From Prevotella intermedia ATCC 25611 = DSM 20706 (GTDB lineage Bacteria > Bacteroidota > Bacteroidia > Bacteroidales > Bacteroidaceae), in contig NZ_CP019300.1 in NCBI RefSeq assembly GCF_001953955.1, positions 1,054,001-1,118,000 on the forward strand: a stretch of 64,000 nt of DNA, read 5' to 3'. The stretch's first letter is position 1. Each line of letters begins with the position of its first letter. Under the pieces are notes generated by a model, which saw only the letters and a list, made by a program, of their open reading frames with translations, ran no database searches and had not been told where the DNA came from. Shown here piece by piece: positions 8,414 through 16,368 of the stretch. The translations under genes and the position numbers were made by a program.

Positions 8414-10183
8414 ATGAAGGACTTTTTTAAGAATGTCTTTGCCACCTTTGTTGGCGTATTCCTTTTTGGTTTAGTAACGTTGTTGTTAGGTCTCGTTTGT
8501 ATATTTGGAATGATATTGTCGAGCGATGAAACAGCAGAAATAAAAGATAATTCTGTATTGGTGGTAGACTTGTCAGGAGTACTGAACGAACGTTCCAAGG
8601 AAGATGTTATGGCTAAGTTTACTGGCAGAGTTGCTGCTAATATAAGCTTGGAAGATATTATTTCAGGTTTGAAGAAAGCCAAAAACGACGATAAAATAAA
8701 AGGTATCTATCTTGAAGCGGGTGCTTTTGCGCCTGGTTCGTATGCGTCTTTGCAAGAAATAAGAGACGCTTTGGTAGACTTTAAAAAAAGCCGTAAATGG
8801 ATAGTTGCTTATGGCGACAACTATACACAGAGCGCTTATTATTTGGCTTCGGTGGCTGATAAGATATATTTGAACCCACAAGGTATGTTGGATTGGCACG
8901 GTTTGGCATCGCAGCACGTCTATCTGAAAGATATGTTGGCTAAGTTTGGTGTGAAAATGCAAGTATCTAAGGTTGGTAAATACAAGAGTGCTACCGAAAC
9001 TTTCACAGAAGAAAAGATGAGCGATGCCGACAGATTGCAAACCACTGCGTATTTGAATGGCATTTGGAAACATTTGACAAAAGGGGTCAGCGAGAGTAGA
9101 AATGTGTCTGTTGCAAAGCTCAACGAGTATGCCGATAGTATGATAACATTTGCCACACCAGGCGATTATATCAAAATGAAGCTTATAGACCAACTTCTTT
9201 ATACCGACCAAGTGAAAGGCGAAATAAAGAAACGATTGGGTATTAATGTAGATGACGAAATCCATCAGGTGTCGCTTGCCGACCTAAGTACGATAGATGA
9301 GGAAAAGAAGGGCGAAGAAATTGCTGTTTACTATGCGTATGGCGATATCGTTGATGCACAGATAGCAGGGGCTTTTTCTGATAAAGATGTCATTGTAGGA
9401 AAGGACGTTTGCAAAGATATAGAGAAACTGATGAAGGACGATAATGTAAAAGCTGTTGTCATTAGGGTTAATTCTGGTGGCGGTTCTGCTTTTGCTTCAG
9501 AGCAGATGTGGCATCAAATAATGGAGCTGAAGAAAGTAAAACCTGTTGTCATAAGTATGGGTGGCTATGCTGCATCGGGCGGTTACTATATGTCTGCACC
9601 TGCCAATTGGATTGTTGCTGAGCCAACAACGATAACAGGTTCAATAGGTATCTTCGGTATGTTCCCAGACTTTAGTGGATTGGCTTCAGAGAAATTAGGC
9701 ATTAAGTTCGACGAAGTAAAGACCAATAAGAATGCTGCTTTTGGCTCAACTGTACGCCCTTATAGTGCAGAAGAGTTGAGAATGTTGCAAACCTATATAG
9801 ACCGTGGCTATGCAACCTTTAAGAACAGAGTTGCTCAAGGTAGAAAACTGACAATGCAACAAGTAGAAACGATAGCTCAAGGACACGTTTATACAGGTGA
9901 AGATGCACTGAAAATAAAGTTAGTAGACGAACTTGGAGGATTGGACAAAGCAATCGCAAAGGCAGCAAAGTTGGCTAAGATAGAGAAATATCATCAAGTA
10001 AGCTACCCTGCTCCTGTAAGTTGGATAGACCAAATATTGGGCAGTGATGTGCAAGGCAATTATCTTAACGACCAGTTACGCAGTTCGTTGGGTATGCTTT
10101 ATGAACCATTCTCAATGTTGAGAACCATTAATCAGCAGTCTGCAATCCAAGCAAGAATACCTTATTATATTAATATAAACTAA
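8414..10183 (+). CDS. sppA: signal peptide peptidase SppA, 67K type
   Basis: 589-residue membrane protease with two tandem ClpP-fold domains, the long (67K) SppA form that degrades cleaved signal peptides. An N-terminal membrane anchor spans about residues 8-33. The first domain contains SKVGKYKSATE, with the likely catalytic Lys. The second contains GGYAASGGYYMS, with the nucleophilic Ser, and TGSIGIFG. It is first in a run with lpxK (about 50 nt downstream) and punA, an arrangement seen in Bacteroidales. Confidence 0.93.
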   Translation: MKDFFKNVFATFVGVFLFGLVTLLLGLVCIFGMILSSDETAEIKDNSVLVVDLSGVLNERSKEDVMAKFTGRVAANISLEDIISGLKKAKNDDKIKGIYLEAGAFAPGSYASLQEIRDALVDFKKSRKWIVAYGDNYTQSAYYLASVADKIYLNPQGMLDWHGLASQHVYLKDMLAKFGVKMQVSKVGKYKSATETFTEEKMSDADRLQTTAYLNGIWKHLTKGVSESRNVSVAKLNEYADSMITFATPGDYIKMKLIDQLLYTDQVKGEIKKRLGINVDDEIHQVSLADLSTIDEEKKGEEIAVYYAYGDIVDAQIAGAFSDKDVIVGKDVCKDIEKLMKDDNVKAVVIRVNSGGGSAFASEQMWHQIMELKKVKPVVISMGGYAASGGYYMSAPANWIVAEPTTITGSIGIFGMFPDFSGLASEKLGIKFDEVKTNKNAAFGSTVRPYSAEELRMLQTYIDRGYATFKNRVAQGRKLTMQQVETIAQGHVYTGEDALKIKLVDELGGLDKAIAKAAKLAKIEKYHQVSYPAPVSWIDQILGSDVQGNYLNDQLRSSLGMLYEPFSMLRTINQQSAIQARIPYYININ

Positions 10184-10233
10184 TAAGCAAAACAGTATTG
10201 GCAACGCCATGTTACTGTTTGTTGCAAGTAGAA

Positions 10234-11421
10234 ATGGAAGGCGACTTTATAAAAATACACAAAGGACTGTTACCTCTAAGCTGGCTTTATGGGTTAGGGG
10301 TAATGGTTCGTAATGAACTTTTTGAACTTGGTGTATTAAAAAGTCGTAGCTTCGATGTACCTGTAATATCGGTTGGCAATATTACAGTTGGTGGTTCAGG
10401 AAAGACACCGCACGTGGAATATCTTGTACGTTTGCTGAAAGACGTATCACAGGTGGCAGTACTGTCGCGAGGATATAAACGTAAAAGCACGGGATACGTG
10501 CTGGCTGAAGCTGATACACCTGTGGAAATGATTGGCGATGAGCCATTCCAAATGAAGCAGAAGTTTCCAAATGTTTATGTTGCCGTAGATAAAAAGCGTT
10601 GCGAAGGTATTGATAAACTAACGCAAGACGAGCAAACAAAAGACACAGATGTGGTATTGCTCGACGATGCTTTCCAACATCGGTATGTGAAGCCAGGCAT
10701 CAACATCTTGTTGGTAGACTATCACCGCCTTATTATTTATGATAAGCTACTGCCTGCGGGACGCTTGCGCGAACCGCTGTCGGGAAAGAATCGTGCCGAT
10801 ATAGTGATAGTAACAAAGTGCCCCAAGGAGTTGAATCCCATTGACTACCGCGTACTGAACAAGGCAATGAACCTATATCCTTTCCAAGAGTTGTTCTTTA
10901 CAACGTTGGAATATTGCGACCTTGTGCCAGTATTCGACGATGTGGCTAATGAAAAGACAATCCCACTGACCGATATACACAATAAAAATGTGTTGCTGCT
11001 TACAGGTATTGCATTGCCAAAGCAGTTGGAAGTAGATTTAAGTCAGTATGTTGAGGCTTCACGTGTGCAATCGGTGGCATTCCCAGACCACCATTCTTTT
11101 AAACCTAAAGATGTGGTGCTCATCAATGAAACCTTTGCAGCGATGGATAATCCAAAGATAATTATTACCACAGAGAAAGACAAAGCGAGGTTATTGAACT
11201 TAGAAGGATTGGATGAAGAAGTGCGGAGAAATATCTATGCACTGCCTATACAGGTTAAGTTTATGCTTGATAAGGAAGAAAAGTTTAACGAAAAAATATT
11301 ATCCTATGTACGAAAAAATTCAAGAAACAGCATCTTGGCTAAAGGAAAGAATGAAAACAAGTCCGAAAACGGCAATCATTCTCGGAACAGGTCTCGGACA
11401 ATTAGCTTCAGAGATAACTGA
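10234..11421 (+). CDS. lpxK: tetraacyldisaccharide 4'-kinase (lipid A)
   Basis: LpxK phosphorylates the 4' position of the lipid A disaccharide at the inner membrane. The P-loop VGNITVGGSGKTP and RADIVIVTKCP are characteristic. The frame is open from a TTG at 10198, but ATG 10234 gives the usual start (MEGDFIKIHKGLLPLSWLYG) and is used here; 395 residues. The last ~38 codons overlap the first 116 nt of punA in another frame. They encode an S/N/K/R-rich tail that looks like out-of-frame punA sequence rather than an LpxK domain. See findings. Confidence 0.93.
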   Translation: MEGDFIKIHKGLLPLSWLYGLGVMVRNELFELGVLKSRSFDVPVISVGNITVGGSGKTPHVEYLVRLLKDVSQVAVLSRGYKRKSTGYVLAEADTPVEMIGDEPFQMKQKFPNVYVAVDKKRCEGIDKLTQDEQTKDTDVVLLDDAFQHRYVKPGINILLVDYHRLIIYDKLLPAGRLREPLSGKNRADIVIVTKCPKELNPIDYRVLNKAMNLYPFQELFFTTLEYCDLVPVFDDVANEKTIPLTDIHNKNVLLLTGIALPKQLEVDLSQYVEASRVQSVAFPDHHSFKPKDVVLINETFAAMDNPKIIITTEKDKARLLNLEGLDEEVRRNIYALPIQVKFMLDKEEKFNEKILSYVRKNSRNSILAKGKNENKSENGNHSRNRSRTISFRDN

Positions 11422-12115
11422 TAGTTACGAATTCTCATATAAAGATATACCTAATTTTCCTGTATCAACAGTAGAGGGACACGCAGGTTGCCTTATCTTC
11501 GGAAAGCTTGGTGGTAAGGACATTATGGCGATGAAGGGTCGCTTCCATTACTACGAAGGCTACCGTATGGAGGAAGTTACGTTCCCAATCCGTGTCATGC
11601 ACGAGTTAGGCATCGAGACTTTGTTTGTTTCCAACGCTTCGGGTGGTATGAATCCAGAGTTTAAAATTGGTGATTTAATGATTATTACCGACCACATTAA
11701 CTTCTTCCCAGAGCACCCATTGCATGGTCCTAACTTCCCAACAGGTCCTCGTTTCCCAGATATGCACGAAGCATACGACCATACCCTCATAGCAAAGGCA
11801 GACGAAATTGCAAAGGAAAAGGGCATCAGAGTAATGCATGGTGTTTATACAGGTGTGCAAGGCCCTACCTTTGAAACCCCTGCAGAATACAAAATGTACC
11901 GTATTTTAGGTGGCGATGCTGTAGGTATGAGTACCGTTCCTGAAGTTATTGTTGCACGCCATTCAGGCATAAAGGTGTTTGGTGTTAGCGTAATTACCGA
12001 CTTAGGAGGCTTCGACGTACCTGTTGAAGTAAGCCACGAAGAGGTTCAAGAGGCAGCCAACAAGGCGCAACCTTTGATGACTGAAATTATGCGCGAAATG
12101 ATAAAGCGTGCTTAA
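11306..12115 (+). CDS. punA: purine nucleoside phosphorylase
   Basis: 269-residue trimeric (class II) purine nucleoside phosphorylase. It cleaves purine nucleosides with phosphate to base plus ribose-1-phosphate. Motifs: ILGTGLGQLA (phosphate site), FPVSTVEGHAG, SNASGGMNPEFKIGD and MSTVPEVIVARH (base/ribose site). The start is set at ATG 11306 (MYEKIQETASWLKER); the longer frame upstream codes only lpxK sequence in a wrong frame. thiL follows after 31 nt. Confidence 0.93.
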   Translation: MYEKIQETASWLKERMKTSPKTAIILGTGLGQLASEITDSYEFSYKDIPNFPVSTVEGHAGCLIFGKLGGKDIMAMKGRFHYYEGYRMEEVTFPIRVMHELGIETLFVSNASGGMNPEFKIGDLMIITDHINFFPEHPLHGPNFPTGPRFPDMHEAYDHTLIAKADEIAKEKGIRVMHGVYTGVQGPTFETPAEYKMYRILGGDAVGMSTVPEVIVARHSGIKVFGVSVITDLGGFDVPVEVSHEEVQEAANKAQPLMTEIMREMIKRA

Positions 12116-12146
12116 CATAACTTATGCTTAATCCTATAAAAGCAAT

Positions 12147-13247
12147 ATGGAAATAAAAGAATTGGGCGAGTTTAAGCTGATAGAACGCCTGACTAAGGAT
12201 ATTAAACCAACTAATCCTTCAACAATTATGGGAGTTGGCGACGATGCTGCAGTGCTTCGTTATGCCGATAAGGAAACACTTGTGTCTTCTCATCTGTTTA
12301 TGGAGGGCATACAGTTCGACCTTACCTACATTGATATGGAGCACCTGGCATACAAATGTGCAATGGTTGCAATGAGCAATATATTTGCAATGAATGGGCA
12401 ACCACGCCAAATAGTTGTTTCAATAGCCTTGGGAAAGCGTATTAATGTAACTAATCTCGACCAATTCTACGTTGGACTGAAAGCTGCTTGCGCTAAATGG
12501 AATGTTGATATAGTAGGTGGCGATACCACATCTTCTTATACTGGGCTTGCCATAAACATTACGTGTATAGGCGAAGTTGCCAAAGAAGATATTGTATATA
12601 GAAAGGGAGCACAGCCAACCGATATAATATGCGTATCGGGCGACCTTGGTGCAGCCTATATGGGCTTGCAGGTTTTGGAACGCGAAAAGGTGGTTTACTA
12701 TCAGCAAGTAGAAGAATTCAACAAGAAACTGAAAGAAGCGCAGGCGGATAATAATAAGGTGAAGCTCGAAGCACTGAAAGTTGAACGCGCTGCGATAGAA
12801 AGTTTCCAACCCGATTTTGCAGGTAAAGAATACCTCATAGACCGACAGTTGAAACCTGAAGCTCCCGGCGAAGTGTTGCAACAACTTCGCGAAGTAGGCA
12901 TACGACCTACTGCAATGATTGATATTTCTGATGGTCTTTCGAGCGATTTGAAGCATCTTTGCAAAGAGGGCAATGTAGGTTGCAGGATTTATGAAGATAA
13001 AATACCTATCGACTATCAAACTGCTGCAACCTGCGAGGAATTCAATATGAACCTTACAACAGCTGCGCTGAACGGTGGGGAAGACTATGAACTCTTGTTC
13101 ACCATACCTATCAGCGACCATGCAAAGATAGAATCTATTAAGAATATTCGGCAAATAGGCTATATTACCGAAGCAAAATTGGGAGAATATCTTATTGCAA
13201 GAGACGGCAACGAGTTCAAACTAACGGCACAAGGTTGGGTAGAATAG
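12147..13247 (+). CDS. thiL: thiamine-monophosphate kinase
   Basis: ThiL makes thiamine diphosphate from thiamine monophosphate and ATP. Visible metal/substrate sites are GVGDDAAVL (about residue 30), VGGDTTSS (about 127) and DISDGLSSDL (about 260). The usual N-x-S-D-I-x-A-M motif reads here AMSNIFAMNG, so the conserved metal-binding Asp of this loop appears to be Asn (see findings). At 366 residues it is longer than the usual ~320-350; a charged insertion around residues 190-220 is common in Bacteroidales ThiL. Confidence 0.9.
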   Translation: MEIKELGEFKLIERLTKDIKPTNPSTIMGVGDDAAVLRYADKETLVSSHLFMEGIQFDLTYIDMEHLAYKCAMVAMSNIFAMNGQPRQIVVSIALGKRINVTNLDQFYVGLKAACAKWNVDIVGGDTTSSYTGLAINITCIGEVAKEDIVYRKGAQPTDIICVSGDLGAAYMGLQVLEREKVVYYQQVEEFNKKLKEAQADNNKVKLEALKVERAAIESFQPDFAGKEYLIDRQLKPEAPGEVLQQLREVGIRPTAMIDISDGLSSDLKHLCKEGNVGCRIYEDKIPIDYQTAATCEEFNMNLTTAALNGGEDYELLFTIPISDHAKIESIKNIRQIGYITEAKLGEYLIARDGNEFKLTAQGWVE

Positions 13248-13385
13248 CATTTTACCTGATTTGTGAAGTTTTTAATATTGTGGTGGTAAAACTTAGGAAT
13301 TATTGAATTTCAGTCGGTTAAGCATAGTGTAGCTGTATTTCCTTAGTGTGAATGAAAGTTAAGCGTTAAAATATATCACAGAATA

Positions 13386-13417
13386 TTTGTGGGAATGGGG
13401 AAAAATAACTACCTTTG
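13386..13417 (+). promoter_or_regulatory. tRNA-Phe promoter
   Basis: TTTG (13386-13389), 20-nt spacer, TACCTTTG (13410-13417). The mature tRNA begins at 13468. Confidence 0.7.
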
Positions 13418-13467
13418 CACTCGCAAATCAGAAATGATATTAATTCATTCTGAAAACGCAATAGAAT

Positions 13468-13540
13468 GGTACCATAGCTCAGTTGGTAGAGCAAAGGACT
13501 GAAAATCCTTGTGTCCCCGGTTCGATTCCTGGTGGTACCA
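13468..13540 (+). tRNA. tRNA-Phe (GAA)
   Basis: 73-nt cloverleaf. The acceptor stem is GGTACCA paired with TGGTACC, the D-loop has AGCTCAGTTGGTAGAGC, and the T arm is CCGGTTCGATTCCTGG. The anticodon stem AAGGA/TCCTT encloses loop CTGAAAA with anticodon GAA. CCA is not encoded (CTC follows the discriminator A). It is not the integration site of the nearby element, whose att core lies 250 bp further on. Confidence 0.97.
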
Positions 13541-13556
13541 CTCCTCCTTTCATTAG

Positions 13557-13586
13557 AGCGGTTCTCGTTTGGGGCCGCTTTTTTTG
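13557..13586 (+). terminator. terminator after tRNA-Phe
   Basis: Stem AGCGG (13557-13561) and CCGCT (13575-13579) followed at once by a run of Ts. Confidence 0.65.
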
Positions 13587-13699
13587 TGCCCATTTCTCTT
13601 CTATAATCGTCATTCTAAAGTTGAAATAAGTTTTCAAAGAAGAAGTAGAAAGTTTATGGAAACAACCCGTTTTATAGGTGGAAACAAAGAAATTAAACT

Positions 13700-13802
13700 G
13701 TAAATATTTTTCACAAGCATTTCTGTTGTTTAACTATCTCTCTATCAGCGTATTGCAAAACCTGTTGTTTTGCATTCCAAAAGCGTAGGTTTTACACGGT
13801 AA
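13700..13802 (+). repeat. dispersed repeat, split copy, left half
   Basis: Left half of a dispersed 22-bp-unit repeat. It has the opening GTAAATATTTTTCACAAGC and the first one and a half units, then stops abruptly after TTTTACACGGTAA. The sequence that should follow is found at 32101-32194, so the mobile element has split the copy. Confidence 0.9.
13792..13802 (+). repeat. attL core of the mobile element
   Basis: TTACACGGTAA, repeated exactly at 32101-32111. It lies at the point where the chromosomal repeat is interrupted. Just inside are TAATCA (13805-13810) and AAAATG, mirrored inside the right end. Confidence 0.85.
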
Positions 13803-14036
13803 GATAATCATCAAAATGTATCTAATTGAAAATAAATAAGTTACCTTGTTGGTATAGCTAAACTGGTAACGATTTGGAAACGAGCGAGCTACTTGGCTCC
13901 GCTGTTTTTTGCCTAACAAAGAACGCTTGTCATTCTGTTTGCAAAGATAATACTTTGCTGGCGAATAACAAGCGTTTTTAATGAGATATTCTTCTTTCTG
14001 CATTTTTGTAATGCTGTGTTTGTCGTTGGAGTGGGA
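13803..14036. other. left-end noncoding region of the element
   Basis: 234 bp between attL and the relaxase stop. A minus-strand -7-like TATCTTTG sits near 13940-13950 and would transcribe outward over attL. An open frame of 89 codons crosses attL but has no family features and is not called. Confidence 0.5.
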
Positions 14037-15098
14037 CTATAATCCTCGTCTGCGCTTCTTCTTTCTGCTGGCTTGGTTTCTGAGTTTACGCTGCCACGCT
14101 GTTTCTGCATAGTCATCGCCTTGCGCAGTTGGTGTCATCAAATCGCCTAACCCTTCCACAACTTCATCGGCTGCGCTAACAATAGTGTCTGCCACTGCAC
14201 CCATGGAGTTCTGCACTTGTGGGGTGTCATTGTCTCGTGAGATTGAGGAACGGCTTTTGGGTACAAGTTGATAATCTACATTAGGTTGTTCGTTCTTTTC
14301 TGCCGGGTCTTGTATTGTTTGGTGTGGGTTCTTGTATTCTTCTTGGTTAGTTGCTTCAAAGTTCTTCTGCAAGGAACGGTAGCCGAATTCCCTGCCGATT
14401 TCGGAAGCCTTGAATGATAGTCCTCCGTATGAGAACTTCAAGCCATATACCTTGCCCTGCTTGTTCTTCATACGCTCTATGGAAATGCCGTTCTTGTGAA
14501 GTTCGTAGAGAAACATAGAGTGTCCCGTGATGCCTGTACCTTTGTATTTGTCAAGCAAGGCATAGCAGATTTGCTGTACCTGCTGTTTTGTTTGCTCTCT
14601 CGTGGGATTAGCCTTTGTCTTTTGGTGTTTCCTTTCTGCCTTGACCTCTTTTGCAATGGTCAAGCCTTTCTCCCTGCTGATTTCCTCTGCCACCCTTGCA
14701 GCCCTGTTGCTCACAAAAGTGGTATCATAGACCTCTCCATATAGGTTGATGCGGTTGGCAATGATATGAATGTGTCTGTTGTCGGTGTCCTTGTGCGTTA
14801 CTGCCACCCATTGGTGGTTGTCAAGTCCCATTCGCTTGGCAAACAAATGGGCTATCCTCATAAGTTCGGACACAGGCAGCTTTTTCTCGTCCTGAGGTGC
14901 GATGCCTATTTCGATACGGAGAAACTTGTTCCTGCAACGGCTGTTGTAGTCGCTGACCACTTTCATTTCCTCATAGATTGCCTTTGGCTCCCTGCTGCAA
15001 AGATTGTGGAAGGCAAGCCGATAGCCGAGCTTGCCCTCTCTGAAAATATAGCCCAGAGCCGTGCTGCCGTGCGCTATCGCCTTACATTTTCCTATCAT
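14037..15098 (-). CDS. relaxase, MobA/BmgA-like (MOBP type)
   Basis: 353-residue mobilization protein that should nick oriT and pilot the strand into a recipient using a helper element's transfer machinery. The N-terminal relaxase domain contains HQWVAVTHKDTDNRHIHIIA with the metal-binding H-x-H. A Tyr nucleophile candidate lies near the N-terminus (YIFREGKLGY). The C-terminal third is charged and unstructured. Its start overlaps the end of mobC by 17 nt, so the two are cotranslated. Similar pairs occur on Bacteroides mobilizable transposons. Confidence 0.9.
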   Translation of the reverse strand: MIGKCKAIAHGSTALGYIFREGKLGYRLAFHNLCSREPKAIYEEMKVVSDYNSRCRNKFLRIEIGIAPQDEKKLPVSELMRIAHLFAKRMGLDNHQWVAVTHKDTDNRHIHIIANRINLYGEVYDTTFVSNRAARVAEEISREKGLTIAKEVKAERKHQKTKANPTREQTKQQVQQICYALLDKYKGTGITGHSMFLYELHKNGISIERMKNKQGKVYGLKFSYGGLSFKASEIGREFGYRSLQKNFEATNQEEYKNPHQTIQDPAEKNEQPNVDYQLVPKSRSSISRDNDTPQVQNSMGAVADTIVSAADEVVEGLGDLMTPTAQGDDYAETAWQRKLRNQASRKKKRRRGL

Positions 15099-15513
15099 TT
15101 CTTGTTAGATTTAAGACCTTATATACCTCATCTTCCACACGAAAATGAGGGTCGTAAAACCGCTTAAATGCTTCTTTTGCACATAGTGATAGGTTCTTTG
15201 TGATGAGTACCCACCTTTCGTCCTTGACCTTGATGAGATTGGATACCTGTCCATAGAACTTTCCTGTATGATGGAGAATGGCAATGGCTTCCCTCTCATT
15301 GTCTGTCATCTTGGGAACGGCTGTTACTTCTCCGTTAAGGAGTATCTCACGGCAGTAATCTGAGAACTTCCGCCCTGCACTTTCCGCTTTTGACTTGATA
15401 CGCTGCTTCTCTTCTAAGGTGCATCTTACCTTGATGAACTCCGTTTTGTTCATCCGCTGTTCTTCCTTATCCTGTTGCTGCCATCGGGCAGCTTTTCCAT
15501 TGTATCTGCTCAT
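15082..15513 (-). CDS. mobilization protein MobC/BmgB-like
   Basis: 143-residue accessory protein of the relaxosome. The core TEFIKVRCTLEEKQRIKSKAESAGRKFSDYCRE region resembles a ribbon-helix-helix DNA-binding domain and continues into the MobC domain (GKFYGQVSNLIKVKDE). Start MSRYNGKAARWQQ is preceded by the oriT-like region at 15600-15666, the expected binding place. It overlaps the relaxase gene by 17 nt. Confidence 0.85.
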   Translation of the reverse strand: MSRYNGKAARWQQQDKEEQRMNKTEFIKVRCTLEEKQRIKSKAESAGRKFSDYCREILLNGEVTAVPKMTDNEREAIAILHHTGKFYGQVSNLIKVKDERWVLITKNLSLCAKEAFKRFYDPHFRVEDEVYKVLNLTRNDRKM

Positions 15514-15599
15514 ATAAGTTTCCTTGAAAGTTTATCATTGTAGATGATTCATTGTTTCTTAATTCCTGAATACTGACCGATGAGAACGGAGTGATTACG

Positions 15600-15666
15600 G
15601 TCTTATCTCCCCGACAATCGAACGAGGGGAGCAAGAGCAGTTTGTGGGTACAAACTGACGTCTTGC
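15600..15666. other. candidate oriT
   Basis: Upstream of mobC. It contains CTCCCC (15607-15612) with GGGGAG (15625-15630), and a strong hairpin: outer arms GCAAGA (15631-15636) and TCTTGC (15661-15666), inner arms CAGTTTGT (15638-15645) and ACAAACTG (15650-15657) with loop GGGT. Position next to relaxase and MobC plus the nested inverted repeats fit an origin of transfer; the nic site is not identified. Confidence 0.6.
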
Positions 15667-15782
15667 AATGCTACCGAACAAATTATTTACGCTTAAAACG
15701 TTTTATAGCCTAAAAATGAATTCCGTGCATTCTATGACTAACTGCGTTCGTGGCATTCTCACAGAGAACTAAGCCGAAGAAG

Positions 15783-15886
15783 AAAAGGTAGACCCTTTTA
15801 GCAAAAAAGGTAGACCTATTTGCTTGAAAAGGTAGACCTATTTTGAAGAAAGGGGAGACCTTTTCCCAGAAAACCGTCTACCTTTT
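15783..15886. repeat. 22-bp iterons (AAAAGGTAGACC)
   Basis: Four direct repeats begin at 15783, 15805, 15827 and 15849, an exact 22-bp period. The first three have AAAAGGTAGACC; the fourth is AAAGGGGAGACC. One inverted partial copy GTCTACCTTTT lies at 15876-15886. They lie between the DUF3408 gene and mobC. They are a plausible binding array for a replication, partition or relaxosome protein. Confidence 0.8.
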
Positions 15887-15895
15887 CCTTGTGGT

Positions 15896-16366
15896 TTACA
15901 ATCTTCTCCATTCCTCTATGTCTTCACCATATTCCTCCAGATGCTGACGAACTATGTTCTCAACGAAGCTTGAAAGGTTGCTGCCTTTGTCGCCTAATCT
16001 ACGCACAATGAAGTCGGCACGTTCCTGTGTTTCCCTACTCAGATAGACCGCCTTCCGGTTGTTCAACTTGGTCGGCACAAGATAGGCTTGCTTGTAGGCT
16101 TCGAGTGTTTTCTTTCTCATCTTGGCACTGATGCGTTTCTGAACGGTTACGTTCTCCGTGTTCCGTGTATGCTCGGATTGCTCAGAAGCGATGTCCGCTT
16201 CTCCTTGAGTAATACGGTCCTTCTTCATTTCTACGTCCGTTGTTGTTTCCTCCACAGGAACGGGTTGTACTTCCGTCTGTGAGATTACCTCATTGTCCAT
16301 TTCATCATCTTGGCATTCCAAGAACCATGAAAGGTCTTTGTCGCTCATCATAGTTTTCTTTTCCAT
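15896..16366 (-). CDS. DUF3408 mobile-element protein
   Basis: 156 residues. An acidic, Glu/Thr-rich N-terminal half is followed by the conserved basic C-terminal domain (KLNNRKAVYLSRETQERADF and LSSFVENIVRQHLEEY) of DUF3408, found on nearly all Bacteroidetes conjugative or mobilizable elements. The C-terminal part looks like a ribbon-helix-helix DNA-binding fold, so it may bind the iterons just downstream (inference). It lies 2 nt after the primase gene. Confidence 0.85.
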   Translation of the reverse strand: MEKKTMMSDKDLSWFLECQDDEMDNEVISQTEVQPVPVEETTTDVEMKKDRITQGEADIASEQSEHTRNTENVTVQKRISAKMRKKTLEAYKQAYLVPTKLNNRKAVYLSRETQERADFIVRRLGDKGSNLSSFVENIVRQHLEEYGEDIEEWRRL

Positions 16367-16368
16367 TT

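Noticed and set aside
13468-13540. tRNA-Phe as integration target of the element
   Set aside because: The direct repeat and the split chromosomal repeat place the left end at 13792, about 250 bp beyond the tRNA; no tRNA 3' end sequence recurs at the right end.
13734-14003. 89-codon minus-strand ORF across attL
   Set aside because: It crosses the element-chromosome junction, is not conserved in composition, and half of it is repeat sequence.
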